A stretch of 20,016 nucleotides of DNA from Pseudescherichia sp039594205 (lineage in GTDB: Bacteria > Pseudomonadota > Gammaproteobacteria > Enterobacterales > Enterobacteriaceae): NCBI GenBank assembly GCA_039594205.1, contig JBCNNW010000081.1, forward strand, positions 1-20,016, given 5' to 3'. Under the pieces are notes generated by a model. The model was given only the letters and a program-made list of their open reading frames with translations. It was not told where the DNA came from and ran no database searches. Each line of letters opens with the position of its first letter. Positions within the stretch are counted from its first letter, which is position 1. Below, piece after piece: positions 13,016-20,016 of this stretch. Made by a program: the position numbers and the translations under genes.

Positions 13016-15163
13016 ATGAAAAAAATTACGAGCGTTTGTCCCTACTGCGGCGCAGGCTGCAAGCTGAAGCTGGTCGTGGATAACAACAAAATTGTTCGTG
13101 CCGAAGCGGCGGAAGGGGTCACTAACCAGAATCAGCTCTGCCTGAAAGGCTACTACGGCTGGGATTTCCTTAACGATACCAAACTCCTGACGCCGCGCCT
13201 GACCCAGCCGATGATCCGCTACCAGAAAGGCGGCAAGCTGACGCCCGTAAGCTGGGATGAAGCCATTCGCTACACCGCAAAACGGCTGGGGGAGATCAAG
13301 GCCCAGTACGGCGGCCGGGCAATCATGACCACCGGCTCCTCGCGCGGGACCGGCAACGAAACCAACTACGTGATGCAGAAATTTGCCCGTGGCGTGCTGC
13401 ACACCAACAACGTCGACTGCTGCGCCAGGGTCTGCCACGGCCCGTCGGTAGCGGGCCTGCAGGAGGCGCTCGGCAACGGCGCGATGAGCAACTCCATTGG
13501 CGATATTGAACACTCCCGCTGCCTGCTGGTGTTCGGCTATAACTGCGCCGACTCGCATCCCATCGTTGCCCGCCGGGTGATCAAGGCCAAACAGAACGGG
13601 GCGAAGATCATCGTCTGCGATCCGCGACGGATCGAGACCGCGCGCATTGCCGATCAGCATCTGCAGATCAACAACGGCTGCAATATGGCGCTGGTCAACG
13701 CCTTTGGCTACGTGCTGCTGGAGGAGGAGCTGTACGACAGGGAGTACGTAGCCAGCTTTACCAGCAGCCTCGATGCCTATCGCGAGGTGGTTAAGGATTA
13801 TGCTCCCGAAGCGGTTGAGCATCTGACCGGCGTCAGCGCCCAGCAGATCCGCCAGGCGATGCGCACCTACGCCGCAGCCCCCTCGGCCACCATTATGTGG
13901 GGCATGGGCGTGACCCAGTTCGGCCAGGCGGTGGACGTAGTGAAAGGTCTGGCAAGCCTGGCGCTGCTCACCGGTAACCTTGGCCGGGAGCACGTCGGCG
14001 TTGGGCCGGTACGCGGGCAGAACAACGTTCAGGGGGCGTGCGATATGGGGGTAATCCCCAACCAGTTCCCTGGCTACCAGGACGTGGTGGATCCGGCCGT
14101 GCGGGAGAAATTCGCCAAAGCCTGGGGGATTAACGCTGCGGATATGGATGACCAGGTCGGGGTGCGCATTACCGAAGTCCCGCACCTGGCGCTGGAGGGC
14201 AAGGTCAAAGCCTACTACATCATGGGTGAGGATCCGCTCCAGACCGAAGCCGACCTGGGCCTGGTCCGCAAGGGCTTTGAGGCCCTCGACTTCGTGGTAG
14301 TGCAGGATATCTTTATGACCAAAACCGCCGAGCAGGCGGATGTCCTGCTGCCCGCAACCTCCTGGGGCGAACACGGGGGCGTCTTCACCTGCGCCGATCG
14401 CGGCTTCCAGCGTTTCGAGAAAGCGGTAGAGGCGCAGTACAACGTCAAGCGCGACTGGGAGATCATCAGCCTGATTGCCACCGAGATGGGCTACCCGATG
14501 CACTACGACAGCAACCAGCAGATCTGGGACGAGCTGCGCGAGCTGTGCCCGCTCTTCTACGGCGTCACCTACGAGAAGATGGGCGATATGGGACACGTGC
14601 AGTGGCCTTGTCCGACGCTGGATCATCCGGGAACGCCCTATCTTTACCAGGGCAACAAGTTCGATACCCCGGATGGCAAAGGACACCTGTTTGCCGCGCA
14701 GTGGCGTGCGCCCGCAGAAGTGCCCGATGCTGACTTCCCGCTGGTGCTTTGCACCGTGCGTGAGGTAGGGCACTACTCCTGCCGCTCAATGACCGGTAAC
14801 TGCGCGGCGCTGCAAACCCTCGCCGACGAGCCGGGCTTTGTGCAGATCAACCCGGAGGATGCGCAGGCGCTCGGTATTCGTGACCGGCAGCTGGTGTGGG
14901 TTGAGTCCCGACGCGGGAAGGTGATCAGCCGTGCCGACGTGAACGAGCGCATTAATCGCGGCAGCGTCTACATGACCTATCAGTGGTGGATTGGGGCCTG
15001 CAACGAGCTGACCCAGGACAATCTTGACCCGGTTTCCAAAACGCCGGAAACCAAGTACTGCGCGGTGAAGGTCAGCGCCATTGCCGATCAGCCCTGGGCG
15101 GAAAACTATACCCAGACCACCTATCAGGCGATGAAAACCCGCCTGCGCGACGCGGCGGTGTAG
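13016..15163 (+). CDS. fdhF: Formate dehydrogenase H, cysteine (selenium-free) form
   Basis: A cytoplasmic molybdenum bis-MGD enzyme of 715 residues that oxidises formate to CO2 as the electron-donating subunit of formate hydrogenlyase. The N-terminal [4Fe-4S] ligands are Cys8, Cys11, Cys15 and Cys42, next to Lys44, the residue linking cluster and molybdopterin. Collinearity with E. coli FdhF, also 715 residues, is high, for example RGQNNVQGACDMG with the formate-binding Arg and HYSCRSMTGNCAAL. Residue 140, selenocysteine in E. coli, is cysteine here (TGC at 13433-13435) and the next His is kept. The gene is intact and under apparent selection. It has only a weak ribosome binding site (AGG, 13003-13005). 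In E. coli fdhF is a lone gene elsewhere; here it is inside the hydN-hypF operon. A second, selenocysteine-type fdhF may exist outside this window. Confidence 0.95.
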   Translation: MKKITSVCPYCGAGCKLKLVVDNNKIVRAEAAEGVTNQNQLCLKGYYGWDFLNDTKLLTPRLTQPMIRYQKGGKLTPVSWDEAIRYTAKRLGEIKAQYGGRAIMTTGSSRGTGNETNYVMQKFARGVLHTNNVDCCARVCHGPSVAGLQEALGNGAMSNSIGDIEHSRCLLVFGYNCADSHPIVARRVIKAKQNGAKIIVCDPRRIETARIADQHLQINNGCNMALVNAFGYVLLEEELYDREYVASFTSSLDAYREVVKDYAPEAVEHLTGVSAQQIRQAMRTYAAAPSATIMWGMGVTQFGQAVDVVKGLASLALLTGNLGREHVGVGPVRGQNNVQGACDMGVIPNQFPGYQDVVDPAVREKFAKAWGINAADMDDQVGVRITEVPHLALEGKVKAYYIMGEDPLQTEADLGLVRKGFEALDFVVVQDIFMTKTAEQADVLLPATSWGEHGGVFTCADRGFQRFEKAVEAQYNVKRDWEIISLIATEMGYPMHYDSNQQIWDELRELCPLFYGVTYEKMGDMGHVQWPCPTLDHPGTPYLYQGNKFDTPDGKGHLFAAQWRAPAEVPDADFPLVLCTVREVGHYSCRSMTGNCAALQTLADEPGFVQINPEDAQALGIRDRQLVWVESRRGKVISRADVNERINRGSVYMTYQWWIGACNELTQDNLDPVSKTPETKYCAVKVSAIADQPWAENYTQTTYQAMKTRLRDAAV
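13433..13435 (+). other. Cys140 codon at the selenocysteine position of FdhF
   Basis: In CARV-C-HGPSV the codon TGC occupies the place of the UGA selenocysteine codon of E. coli fdhF (CARV-U-HGPSV). The residue is the molybdenum ligand, so the enzyme is predicted to bind Mo through cysteine sulfur. The downstream 40 bases do not refold into the E. coli SECIS stem as I recall it. Confidence 0.92.
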
Positions 15164-15167
15164 GGGC

Positions 15168-17390
15168 ATGAGCGATAGCGGCGTCCTTATCCGCGTGCGG
15201 GGCAAAGTTCAGGGGGTGGGCTTCCGCCCCTTTGTCTGGCAGCTGGCGCAGCGGCTCCAGCGTACCGGCGACGTCTGCAACGACGGGCAAGGCGTAGTGG
15301 TGCGGCTCTGGGGAGAGGAGGCCGGGTTTATGGCGCAGATGCGGCAGGCCTGCCCGCCGCTGGCGCGCATCGACCAGACTGACGCCGTGCCGTTTCACTG
15401 GCCGCAGCCTCCCGTGGCGTTCACTATTTTGCCCAGCGCGGCGGGCGGAATGGACACCCAGATCGTGCCGGATGCGGCAACCTGTCCGGCCTGCCTGGCA
15501 GAGATGAACGATCCCACCGATCGCCGCTATCGCTACCCCTTCGTCAACTGCACCCACTGTGGGCCGCGCTTCACCATTATCCACACAATGCCCTATGACC
15601 GCCCGCAGACCGCAATGGCGGCATTTCCGCTCTGTGCGGCCTGCGAGGCGGAGTATCGCAACCCGGCGGATCGCCGCTTTCACGCCCAGCCGGTGGCCTG
15701 CCCGGAGTGTGGCCCGCAGCTGGCATGGCATGCGGCGGGCGAGACGCTGGCAGGAGAGGCGGCGTTGAAGGCGGCGGTGGCGGCGCTGGATGCTGGCGGC
15801 ATCGTGGCGGTGAAGGGCCTCGGCGGCTTTCATCTCGCCTGCGACGCGCTTAACCCGCAGGCGGTGGCGCAGCTGCGTCTGCGTAAACGGCGTCCAGGCA
15901 AGCCGTTGGCGGTGATGATTGCTGATGCAGAGAGGTTGCCAGAGCAGGTCCGCGCGGCGCTGGAGACCCCGGCCGCGCCGGTGGTGCTGGTGGATAAACC
16001 CCTGCTGCCTGCGCTGGACGCGGCTATCGCACCGGGGCTTAACGAGGTGGGGGTGATGCTGCCCGCCAATCCTCTCCAGCATCTGCTGATGCAGAGCCTT
16101 AACCGCCCGCTGGTGATGACCTCCGGCAACCTCAGCGGTCAACCGCCCGCGTTGACCAACCACGAGGCGCTGCGGGATCTCGCCGCCATCGCCGACGGCT
16201 TCCTGCTGCATAACCGCGATATCGTCCAGCGGATGGACGACTCGGTGATGCGGGCCGACGGGGAGATGCTCCGCCGCTCGCGTGGGTTTGTGCCGGACGC
16301 TTTACCGCTGCCGCCGGGCTTTAGCGACGTGCCGCCGCTGCTCTGCATGGGCGCGGATATGAAGAATACCTTCTGCCTGGTGCGCGGCGGGCAGGCGGTG
16401 ATGAGCCAGCACTTCGGCGATCTCGGCGACGAGGGCGTCGAGGCGCAGTGGCGACAGGCGCTGGATCTGATGCAGTCCATCTATCACTTCTCTCCTCGCC
16501 AGATTGTTTGCGATACCCATCCGGGGTATCGCTCCAGCCAGTGGGCAGAGGCGAGCGGACTGCCGGTCACGCAGGTACTGCATCACCACGCCCATGCGGC
16601 GGCCTGCCTGGCCGAACACGGCTGGCCGCTGGCGGGCGGGGACGTTATTGCCCTGACCCTGGACGGGATCGGCATGGGCGCTGACGGTGCGCTGTGGGGC
16701 GGGGAGTGCCTGCGGGTGAACTACCGCGAGTGCGAATGGCTGGGCGGTCTGCCCGCCGTGGCGCTCCCCGGCGGCGATCTGGCCGCGCGGCAGCCCTGGC
16801 GAAACCTGCTGGCGCACTGCCTGGCGTTTGTTCCTGATTGGCAGGGCTATGCTGAAACCCAGCCGGTGCAGGCGCAAAACTGGCCGCCGCTGGCGCGGGC
16901 GATTACGCGCGGTATTAACGCGCCGCTGGCCTCCTCCTGCGGGCGTCTGTTTGATGCCGTGGCCTGCGCGCTGGGGTGCGCTCCAGAGAGCCTGAGCTAC
17001 GAGGGGGAGGCGGCCTGTCGCCTGGAGGCGCTGGCGGCACGCTGCCCTGGCGTGGCACATCCGCTTACTCTGCCGCTGGACGAGGGCAGGCTCGATCTGG
17101 CGCGCTTCTGGCCGCAACTTCTTAACTGGCAGGCGGAACCGCAGGCGCGAGCGTGGGCTTTTCACGACGCGCTGGCCCACGGGCTGGCAGAGCTGATGCG
17201 CCACCATGCCGACGCACACGGGATCCGCACGCTCTGCTTTAGCGGTGGAGCGATCCATAACCGGCTCCTGCGCGCCCGCCTGAACGTCTATCTACACGAT
17301 TTTACGCTGCTGTTTCCCCACAGGCTCCCTGCGGGTGACGGGGCAATTGCCTTTGGGCAGGCGGCCATCGCCGCTGCCAGACTCTTATAA
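15168..17390 (+). CDS. hypF: Carbamoyltransferase HypF (NiFe cyanide ligand synthesis)
   Basis: A 740-residue maturase (about 750 in E. coli) that activates carbamoyl phosphate and passes the carbamoyl group to the HypE C-terminal cysteine, the source of the two cyanide ligands on NiFe iron. Domains in order: acylphosphatase (about 5-90) with Arg20 in GVGFRPF and Asn38 in VCNDG; two zinc-finger motifs, Cys106/109/128/131 and Cys156/159/178/181; a YrdC-like domain (about 195-380); and a Kae1-like domain with the metal motif HHHAH at 472-476. The start lies four bases after the fdhF stop, with AGGGG as ribosome binding site, so fdhF and hypF are cotranscribed and probably coupled. HypF serves all NiFe hydrogenases of the cell. 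Confidence 0.97.
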   Translation: MSDSGVLIRVRGKVQGVGFRPFVWQLAQRLQRTGDVCNDGQGVVVRLWGEEAGFMAQMRQACPPLARIDQTDAVPFHWPQPPVAFTILPSAAGGMDTQIVPDAATCPACLAEMNDPTDRRYRYPFVNCTHCGPRFTIIHTMPYDRPQTAMAAFPLCAACEAEYRNPADRRFHAQPVACPECGPQLAWHAAGETLAGEAALKAAVAALDAGGIVAVKGLGGFHLACDALNPQAVAQLRLRKRRPGKPLAVMIADAERLPEQVRAALETPAAPVVLVDKPLLPALDAAIAPGLNEVGVMLPANPLQHLLMQSLNRPLVMTSGNLSGQPPALTNHEALRDLAAIADGFLLHNRDIVQRMDDSVMRADGEMLRRSRGFVPDALPLPPGFSDVPPLLCMGADMKNTFCLVRGGQAVMSQHFGDLGDEGVEAQWRQALDLMQSIYHFSPRQIVCDTHPGYRSSQWAEASGLPVTQVLHHHAHAAACLAEHGWPLAGGDVIALTLDGIGMGADGALWGGECLRVNYRECEWLGGLPAVALPGGDLAARQPWRNLLAHCLAFVPDWQGYAETQPVQAQNWPPLARAITRGINAPLASSCGRLFDAVACALGCAPESLSYEGEAACRLEALAARCPGVAHPLTLPLDEGRLDLARFWPQLLNWQAEPQARAWAFHDALAHGLAELMRHHADAHGIRTLCFSGGAIHNRLLRARLNVYLHDFTLLFPHRLPAGDGAIAFGQAAIAAARLL

Positions 17391-17405
17391 ATAAGGAACC
17401 TGATA

Positions 17406-18434
17406 ATGTTGATGCGAATGTTACGCAGTGAGCCGCGCGCGGCGCTGCTGATGCTGGGGCTGACTATGGCTAACCTGCTGGCCTGGGGCTGGGCGTGGCA
17501 CGCCTTTGCCAGCAGCCCGGCGCTGATGGCCGCCAGCCTGCTGGCGTGGGGCTATGGGCTGCGCCACGCGGTCGATGCGGATCACATCGCCGCCATTGAT
17601 AACGTGACGCGCAAAATGATGCAGCAGGGCAAACGCCCGTTTGGCGTCGGGGCCTGGTTCTCGCTGGGCCACTCCAGCATCGTGGTGCTCGCCTCTGTGG
17701 CCATTGCCGCCACGGCAGCAGCGTTCCAGCACCGGATGGCGTGGTTTCATGAAACCGGCGGCATGATCGGTACGGCGGTATCGGCCATCTTCCTGCTGGC
17801 AATGGCGCTGGTGAACCTGGTGATTTTGCGCGGCATCTGGCGCAGCTTCCAGGCGCTGAAGCAGGGTAAGCCGGTAGAGGCCGAAAGCGCCACGCCGGGA
17901 GGGGTGATGCACTGGCTGTTTAGCGCTGCCTTTCGCCTGGTGGGCAGAAGCTGGCACATGTATCTGGTGGGCTTTCTCTTTGGCCTGGGCTTCGATACCG
18001 CAACGGAGATTGGCGTGCTGGGGATCTCTGCCGCCAGCGCCTCTAACGGCATCTCTATCTGGTCAATTATGGTCTTCCCGGCGCTGTTTGCCAGCGGCAT
18101 GGCGCTGGTGGATTCGTTGGATAACCTGCTGATGGTCAACGCCTACGGCTGGGCCTTTGCTAAACCCCAGCGCAAGCTCTACTACAACATGACCATCACC
18201 GGTACGTCAGTGGTGGTGGCGCTGTTTATCGGCGGGCTGGAGGCGCTGGGGCTGCTGGCGGATAAGCTTGCCCTGAGCGGCGGCGTGTGGGACGCCATCG
18301 CCACGCTGAACGATAACCTCGGCGACGCCGGTTTTATCGTGGTGGCGATTTTTATCCTTTGCTGGCTAGCCTCGATTGTTAACTACCGGGTGCGGGGCTA
18401 TGACTCGCTGGTGGGAGCTGCTTCAGCAGAGTAA
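17406..18434 (+). CDS. HoxN/NixA-family nickel/cobalt permease (NiCoT)
   Basis: A polytopic inner-membrane protein of 342 residues with about eight hydrophobic segments, in the size range of HoxN and NixA. The family's metal-binding signature H-X4-D-H is present in RHAVDADHIAAIDN (His54, Asp59, His60), with the accompanying motifs FSLGHSSIV (about 85-93), LGFDTATEIG and GMALVDSLDNLLM. It should import Ni2+ (and perhaps Co2+) at high affinity. It starts 15 bases after hypF with AAGGAA (17392-17397) well spaced, so it is the likely last gene of the hydrogenase operon. I infer that it feeds nickel to hydrogenase maturation. E. coli K-12 has no such gene here and uses NikABCDE. The last 56 bases overlap the end of norW on the opposite strand. 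Confidence 0.93.
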   Translation: MLMRMLRSEPRAALLMLGLTMANLLAWGWAWHAFASSPALMAASLLAWGYGLRHAVDADHIAAIDNVTRKMMQQGKRPFGVGAWFSLGHSSIVVLASVAIAATAAAFQHRMAWFHETGGMIGTAVSAIFLLAMALVNLVILRGIWRSFQALKQGKPVEAESATPGGVMHWLFSAAFRLVGRSWHMYLVGFLFGLGFDTATEIGVLGISAASASNGISIWSIMVFPALFASGMALVDSLDNLLMVNAYGWAFAKPQRKLYYNMTITGTSVVVALFIGGLEALGLLADKLALSGGVWDAIATLNDNLGDAGFIVVAIFILCWLASIVNYRVRGYDSLVGAASAE

Positions 18435-19539
18435 ACGCCTCTTTCATGCGATCCTCGCTAATCGCAAAGGCGCAGAGCTGACCGCCTTCATCAAACCCCT
18501 GAGCAACCATCCCCGCTGCGCTGGTCTCTATCTGCCAGCGCAGATCGCGCCGCCCGGTCTCGCCCGCCAGCTGCAAGGGCAGCTCAGGGGTTTTGACCTT
18601 TATCAGCATCGCGGGCAGCTTAAGCGGAACGCGGGCACCGAGCAGGTTTTTCGCCAGATACATAGCGCTAAGCTGAATCGGCTGGAGAAACGGCAGCACG
18701 TCGCCGTTGATCTCCGCGCAGTCGCCAAGCGCATAGATATCCAGCTGGGTGGTCTGCAGGTAGCTGTCGACCTTCACCCCGCGATGCGTTTCTGCGCCAG
18801 CGCGCTGCGCCAGCGCGGTTTCCGCCCGCAGGCCGGTGGCAGCCACCACGGCATCTACCTCCACGCTGCGGCTGCGATCCAGCTGAACGCGGATACCGTC
18901 AGAGGTTTTCTCCAGCCGTTGCAGCTGCGATTTTAGCAGCAGCTGCACGCCCATATCGGTCAGGCAGTGCTGTAAGCGACCGCTCACTTCTGGCGGCATC
19001 AGCATAGGCAGAATGCTGGCAGCCTGATCAATGAGGGTAACCGCTTTTCCGGCGCGGCAAAAATCCATCGCCAGCTCAGTGCCAATCAGACCACTACCGA
19101 CAATCATTACCCGCTGCGCGTCGCGAAGCGCGGTTTCACAGGCGCGATACTCCCGTTGGCTGTTGAGAGTAAGCATCAGCTCGCGTCCCTCAACCGGCGG
19201 TACAAAGGCAGATGCACCCGTCGCCAGCACCAGCTTATCGTACTGCCAGGATTGTTGACCCGCTTTCACCACGTGCGCGGCGGCATCAATATCGGTCACC
19301 CAGGTCCAGGGAAACAGCCGCAGGTTAAACTGTTCGGCAAACTCCCCCGCCGTCTGGCGGGTGAGGTCGTCTGCACGCTGGCTCTGGCTGATAACGTGGC
19401 TTAAGTCCGGCTTGTTGTATTCATCGATGCTATCGGCTGCAATCAGCGTCAGCGGTACGTTCGCATCAAGCTTGCGGATATTTTTCACCAGCTGGCGGGC
19501 TGCAAAGCCCGAGCCAATAATCACGATACCGTGGTTCAT
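18379..19539 (-). CDS. norW: NADH:flavorubredoxin reductase NorW
   Basis: An FAD-dependent NADH oxidoreductase of 386 residues that reduces the rubredoxin centre of NorV during anaerobic nitric oxide detoxification. The FAD motif GIVIIGSGFAARQLV is at residues 4-18, the NAD motif VGSGLIGTELAMDF is in the middle, and the second FAD motif DIYALGDCAEING is near residue 270. Its ATG overlaps the norV stop (ATGA, 19536-19539), with GGAGG just upstream inside norV. The C-terminus continues after KEAFTLLKQLP with ASHSPAPGS, about nine residues beyond the E. coli end. That tail lies in the overlap with the convergent nickel permease gene. Confidence 0.96.
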   Translation of the reverse strand: MNHGIVIIGSGFAARQLVKNIRKLDANVPLTLIAADSIDEYNKPDLSHVISQSQRADDLTRQTAGEFAEQFNLRLFPWTWVTDIDAAAHVVKAGQQSWQYDKLVLATGASAFVPPVEGRELMLTLNSQREYRACETALRDAQRVMIVGSGLIGTELAMDFCRAGKAVTLIDQAASILPMLMPPEVSGRLQHCLTDMGVQLLLKSQLQRLEKTSDGIRVQLDRSRSVEVDAVVAATGLRAETALAQRAGAETHRGVKVDSYLQTTQLDIYALGDCAEINGDVLPFLQPIQLSAMYLAKNLLGARVPLKLPAMLIKVKTPELPLQLAGETGRRDLRWQIETSAAGMVAQGFDEGGQLCAFAISEDRMKEAFTLLKQLPPASHSPAPGS

Positions 19540-20016
19540 TTAACCTCCGTAGCCAGTTCATCAAAGACCTCTTTACCCAGGGAGCACTCCGGGCAGAGGA
19601 AGTTGTCCGGCACGTCGCACCATGGCGTCCCAGGAGCGACCTCCTGCATCGGCTCGCCTTTAGCCGGATCGTAGATCCACTGGCAGACGCTGCACTGCAT
19701 GCTCGGCCCCAGATCGGCAGCGGTTGCGCAGGGGCTGGCGTCCGGCGTCGTTGCGGCTGCGGGTGCAGCAACAGGTAATGGAGTAAGTGCCCACTGACGT
19801 GCAATATCGCGCCCGTGCTGACGGCAAATTTCAAGGGCATCAATGTCCGGACGCCATTTCGCCTTCAGGCTCAGGGACATCTCAAAACCGGCATCCTGAA
19901 GACGCGTAGAGAGGCGGTCTACCGCGCCGCCGCTCCAGCCGTGGGAGCCAAAGGCGCTGGCGCGTTTGTTGCGAAAGCGCAGGCCGGTCATCTCCTCTAC
20001 CAGACCGGCAATTTTC
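19536..20016 (-). CDS. norV: Anaerobic nitric oxide reductase flavorubredoxin NorV (3' end only)
   Basis: The last 160 codons are present; the rest lies beyond the right edge. The first visible residues (KIAGLVEEMTGLRFRNKRAS, then FGSHGWSGGA) are the end of the flavodoxin domain. A linker rich in Ala and Pro follows, then a C-terminal rubredoxin with iron ligands in CSVCQWIYDP and FLCPECS. The missing N-terminal part would be the diiron beta-lactamase-fold domain that reduces NO to N2O. Electrons arrive from NorW, encoded next with a four-base overlap. Its promoter, expected to be NorR/sigma-54 controlled as in E. coli, is outside the window. Confidence 0.96.
   Translation of the reverse strand, partial: KIAGLVEEMTGLRFRNKRASAFGSHGWSGGAVDRLSTRLQDAGFEMSLSLKAKWRPDIDALEICRQHGRDIARQWALTPLPVAAPAAATTPDASPCATAADLGPSMQCSVCQWIYDPAKGEPMQEVAPGTPWCDVPDNFLCPECSLGKEVFDELATEVK

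Noticed and set aside
13010..14773. A long open frame (587 codons) on the minus strand opposite fdhF
   Set aside because: It mirrors the codon pattern of fdhF in GC-rich DNA, has no recognisable domain or ribosome binding site, and fdhF itself is certain. Similar antisense frames opposite hycC, hycE and hypF were dropped for the same reason.
13016..15163. Possibility that fdhF is a pseudogene or a misassembled selenocysteine gene
   Set aside because: The frame is uninterrupted over 715 codons, all cluster and active-site residues are kept, and the codon at 140 is TGC rather than a disguised stop. Single-base error (TGA read as TGC) cannot be fully excluded but the altered SECIS region argues against it.
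1..20016. Prophage, integrative element, tRNA or new defence system
   Set aside because: All genes belong to recognised metabolic families. I saw no integrase, tRNA fold, attachment-site repeats or nuclease/toxin modules.

Overview
This window looks like chromosomal DNA from a GC-rich member of the Enterobacteriaceae (Enterobacter, Klebsiella, Kosakonia or a similar genus). Protein after protein matches, residue by residue, what I recall of E. coli K-12, and the gene order is that of the E. coli norVW-hypF-hydN-ascGFB-hyc-hyp region read in the opposite direction. The species cannot be fixed from the sequence alone. No insertion sequence, prophage, tRNA, rRNA or CRISPR array is visible, and genes fill almost the whole window.

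Layout. Positions 1-31 hold the first ten codons of hypA (minus strand). A 189-bp divergent control region follows, with back-to-back sigma-54 promoters, FhlA-type motifs and an IHF-type site. Positions 221-8024 hold the complete hycABCDEFGHI operon on the plus strand: formate hydrogenlyase (FHL-1), comprising the hydrogenase-3 modules, membrane arm, electron-transfer subunits, regulator and maturation protease. A REP pair (BIME) separates hycI from the convergent ascFB operon (beta-glucoside PTS permease and 6-phospho-beta-glucosidase). ascF diverges from the LacI-type repressor gene ascG across a 223-bp region with operator, CRP-like and promoter-like motifs. From 12433 to 18434 runs hydN-fdhF-hypF-nickel transporter, probably one operon behind its own FhlA/IHF/sigma-54-like region. 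The window closes with norW and the 3' end of norV on the minus strand (nitric oxide reduction).

How the genes work together. HycB and HydN are ferredoxin-like electron carriers. HycB takes electrons from formate dehydrogenase H (FdhF) and passes them through HycF and HycG to the NiFe site in HycE, on the membrane arm HycC/HycD. HypF makes the cyanide ligands of the NiFe centre, HypA delivers nickel, HycI clips the HycE C-terminus, and the NiCoT permease would import the nickel. The window therefore holds both the formate-oxidising and the hydrogen-evolving ends of the complex plus its metal supply.

Main novelty. Two genes sit here that are not at this locus in E. coli K-12: (1) an fdhF between hydN and hypF whose residue 140, selenocysteine (UGA) in E. 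coli FdhH, is cysteine (TGC), giving a predicted selenium-free FdhH built into the hydrogenase maturation operon; and (2) a HoxN/NixA-type nickel/cobalt permease between hypF and norW, whose 3' end overlaps norW tail to tail by 56 bp.
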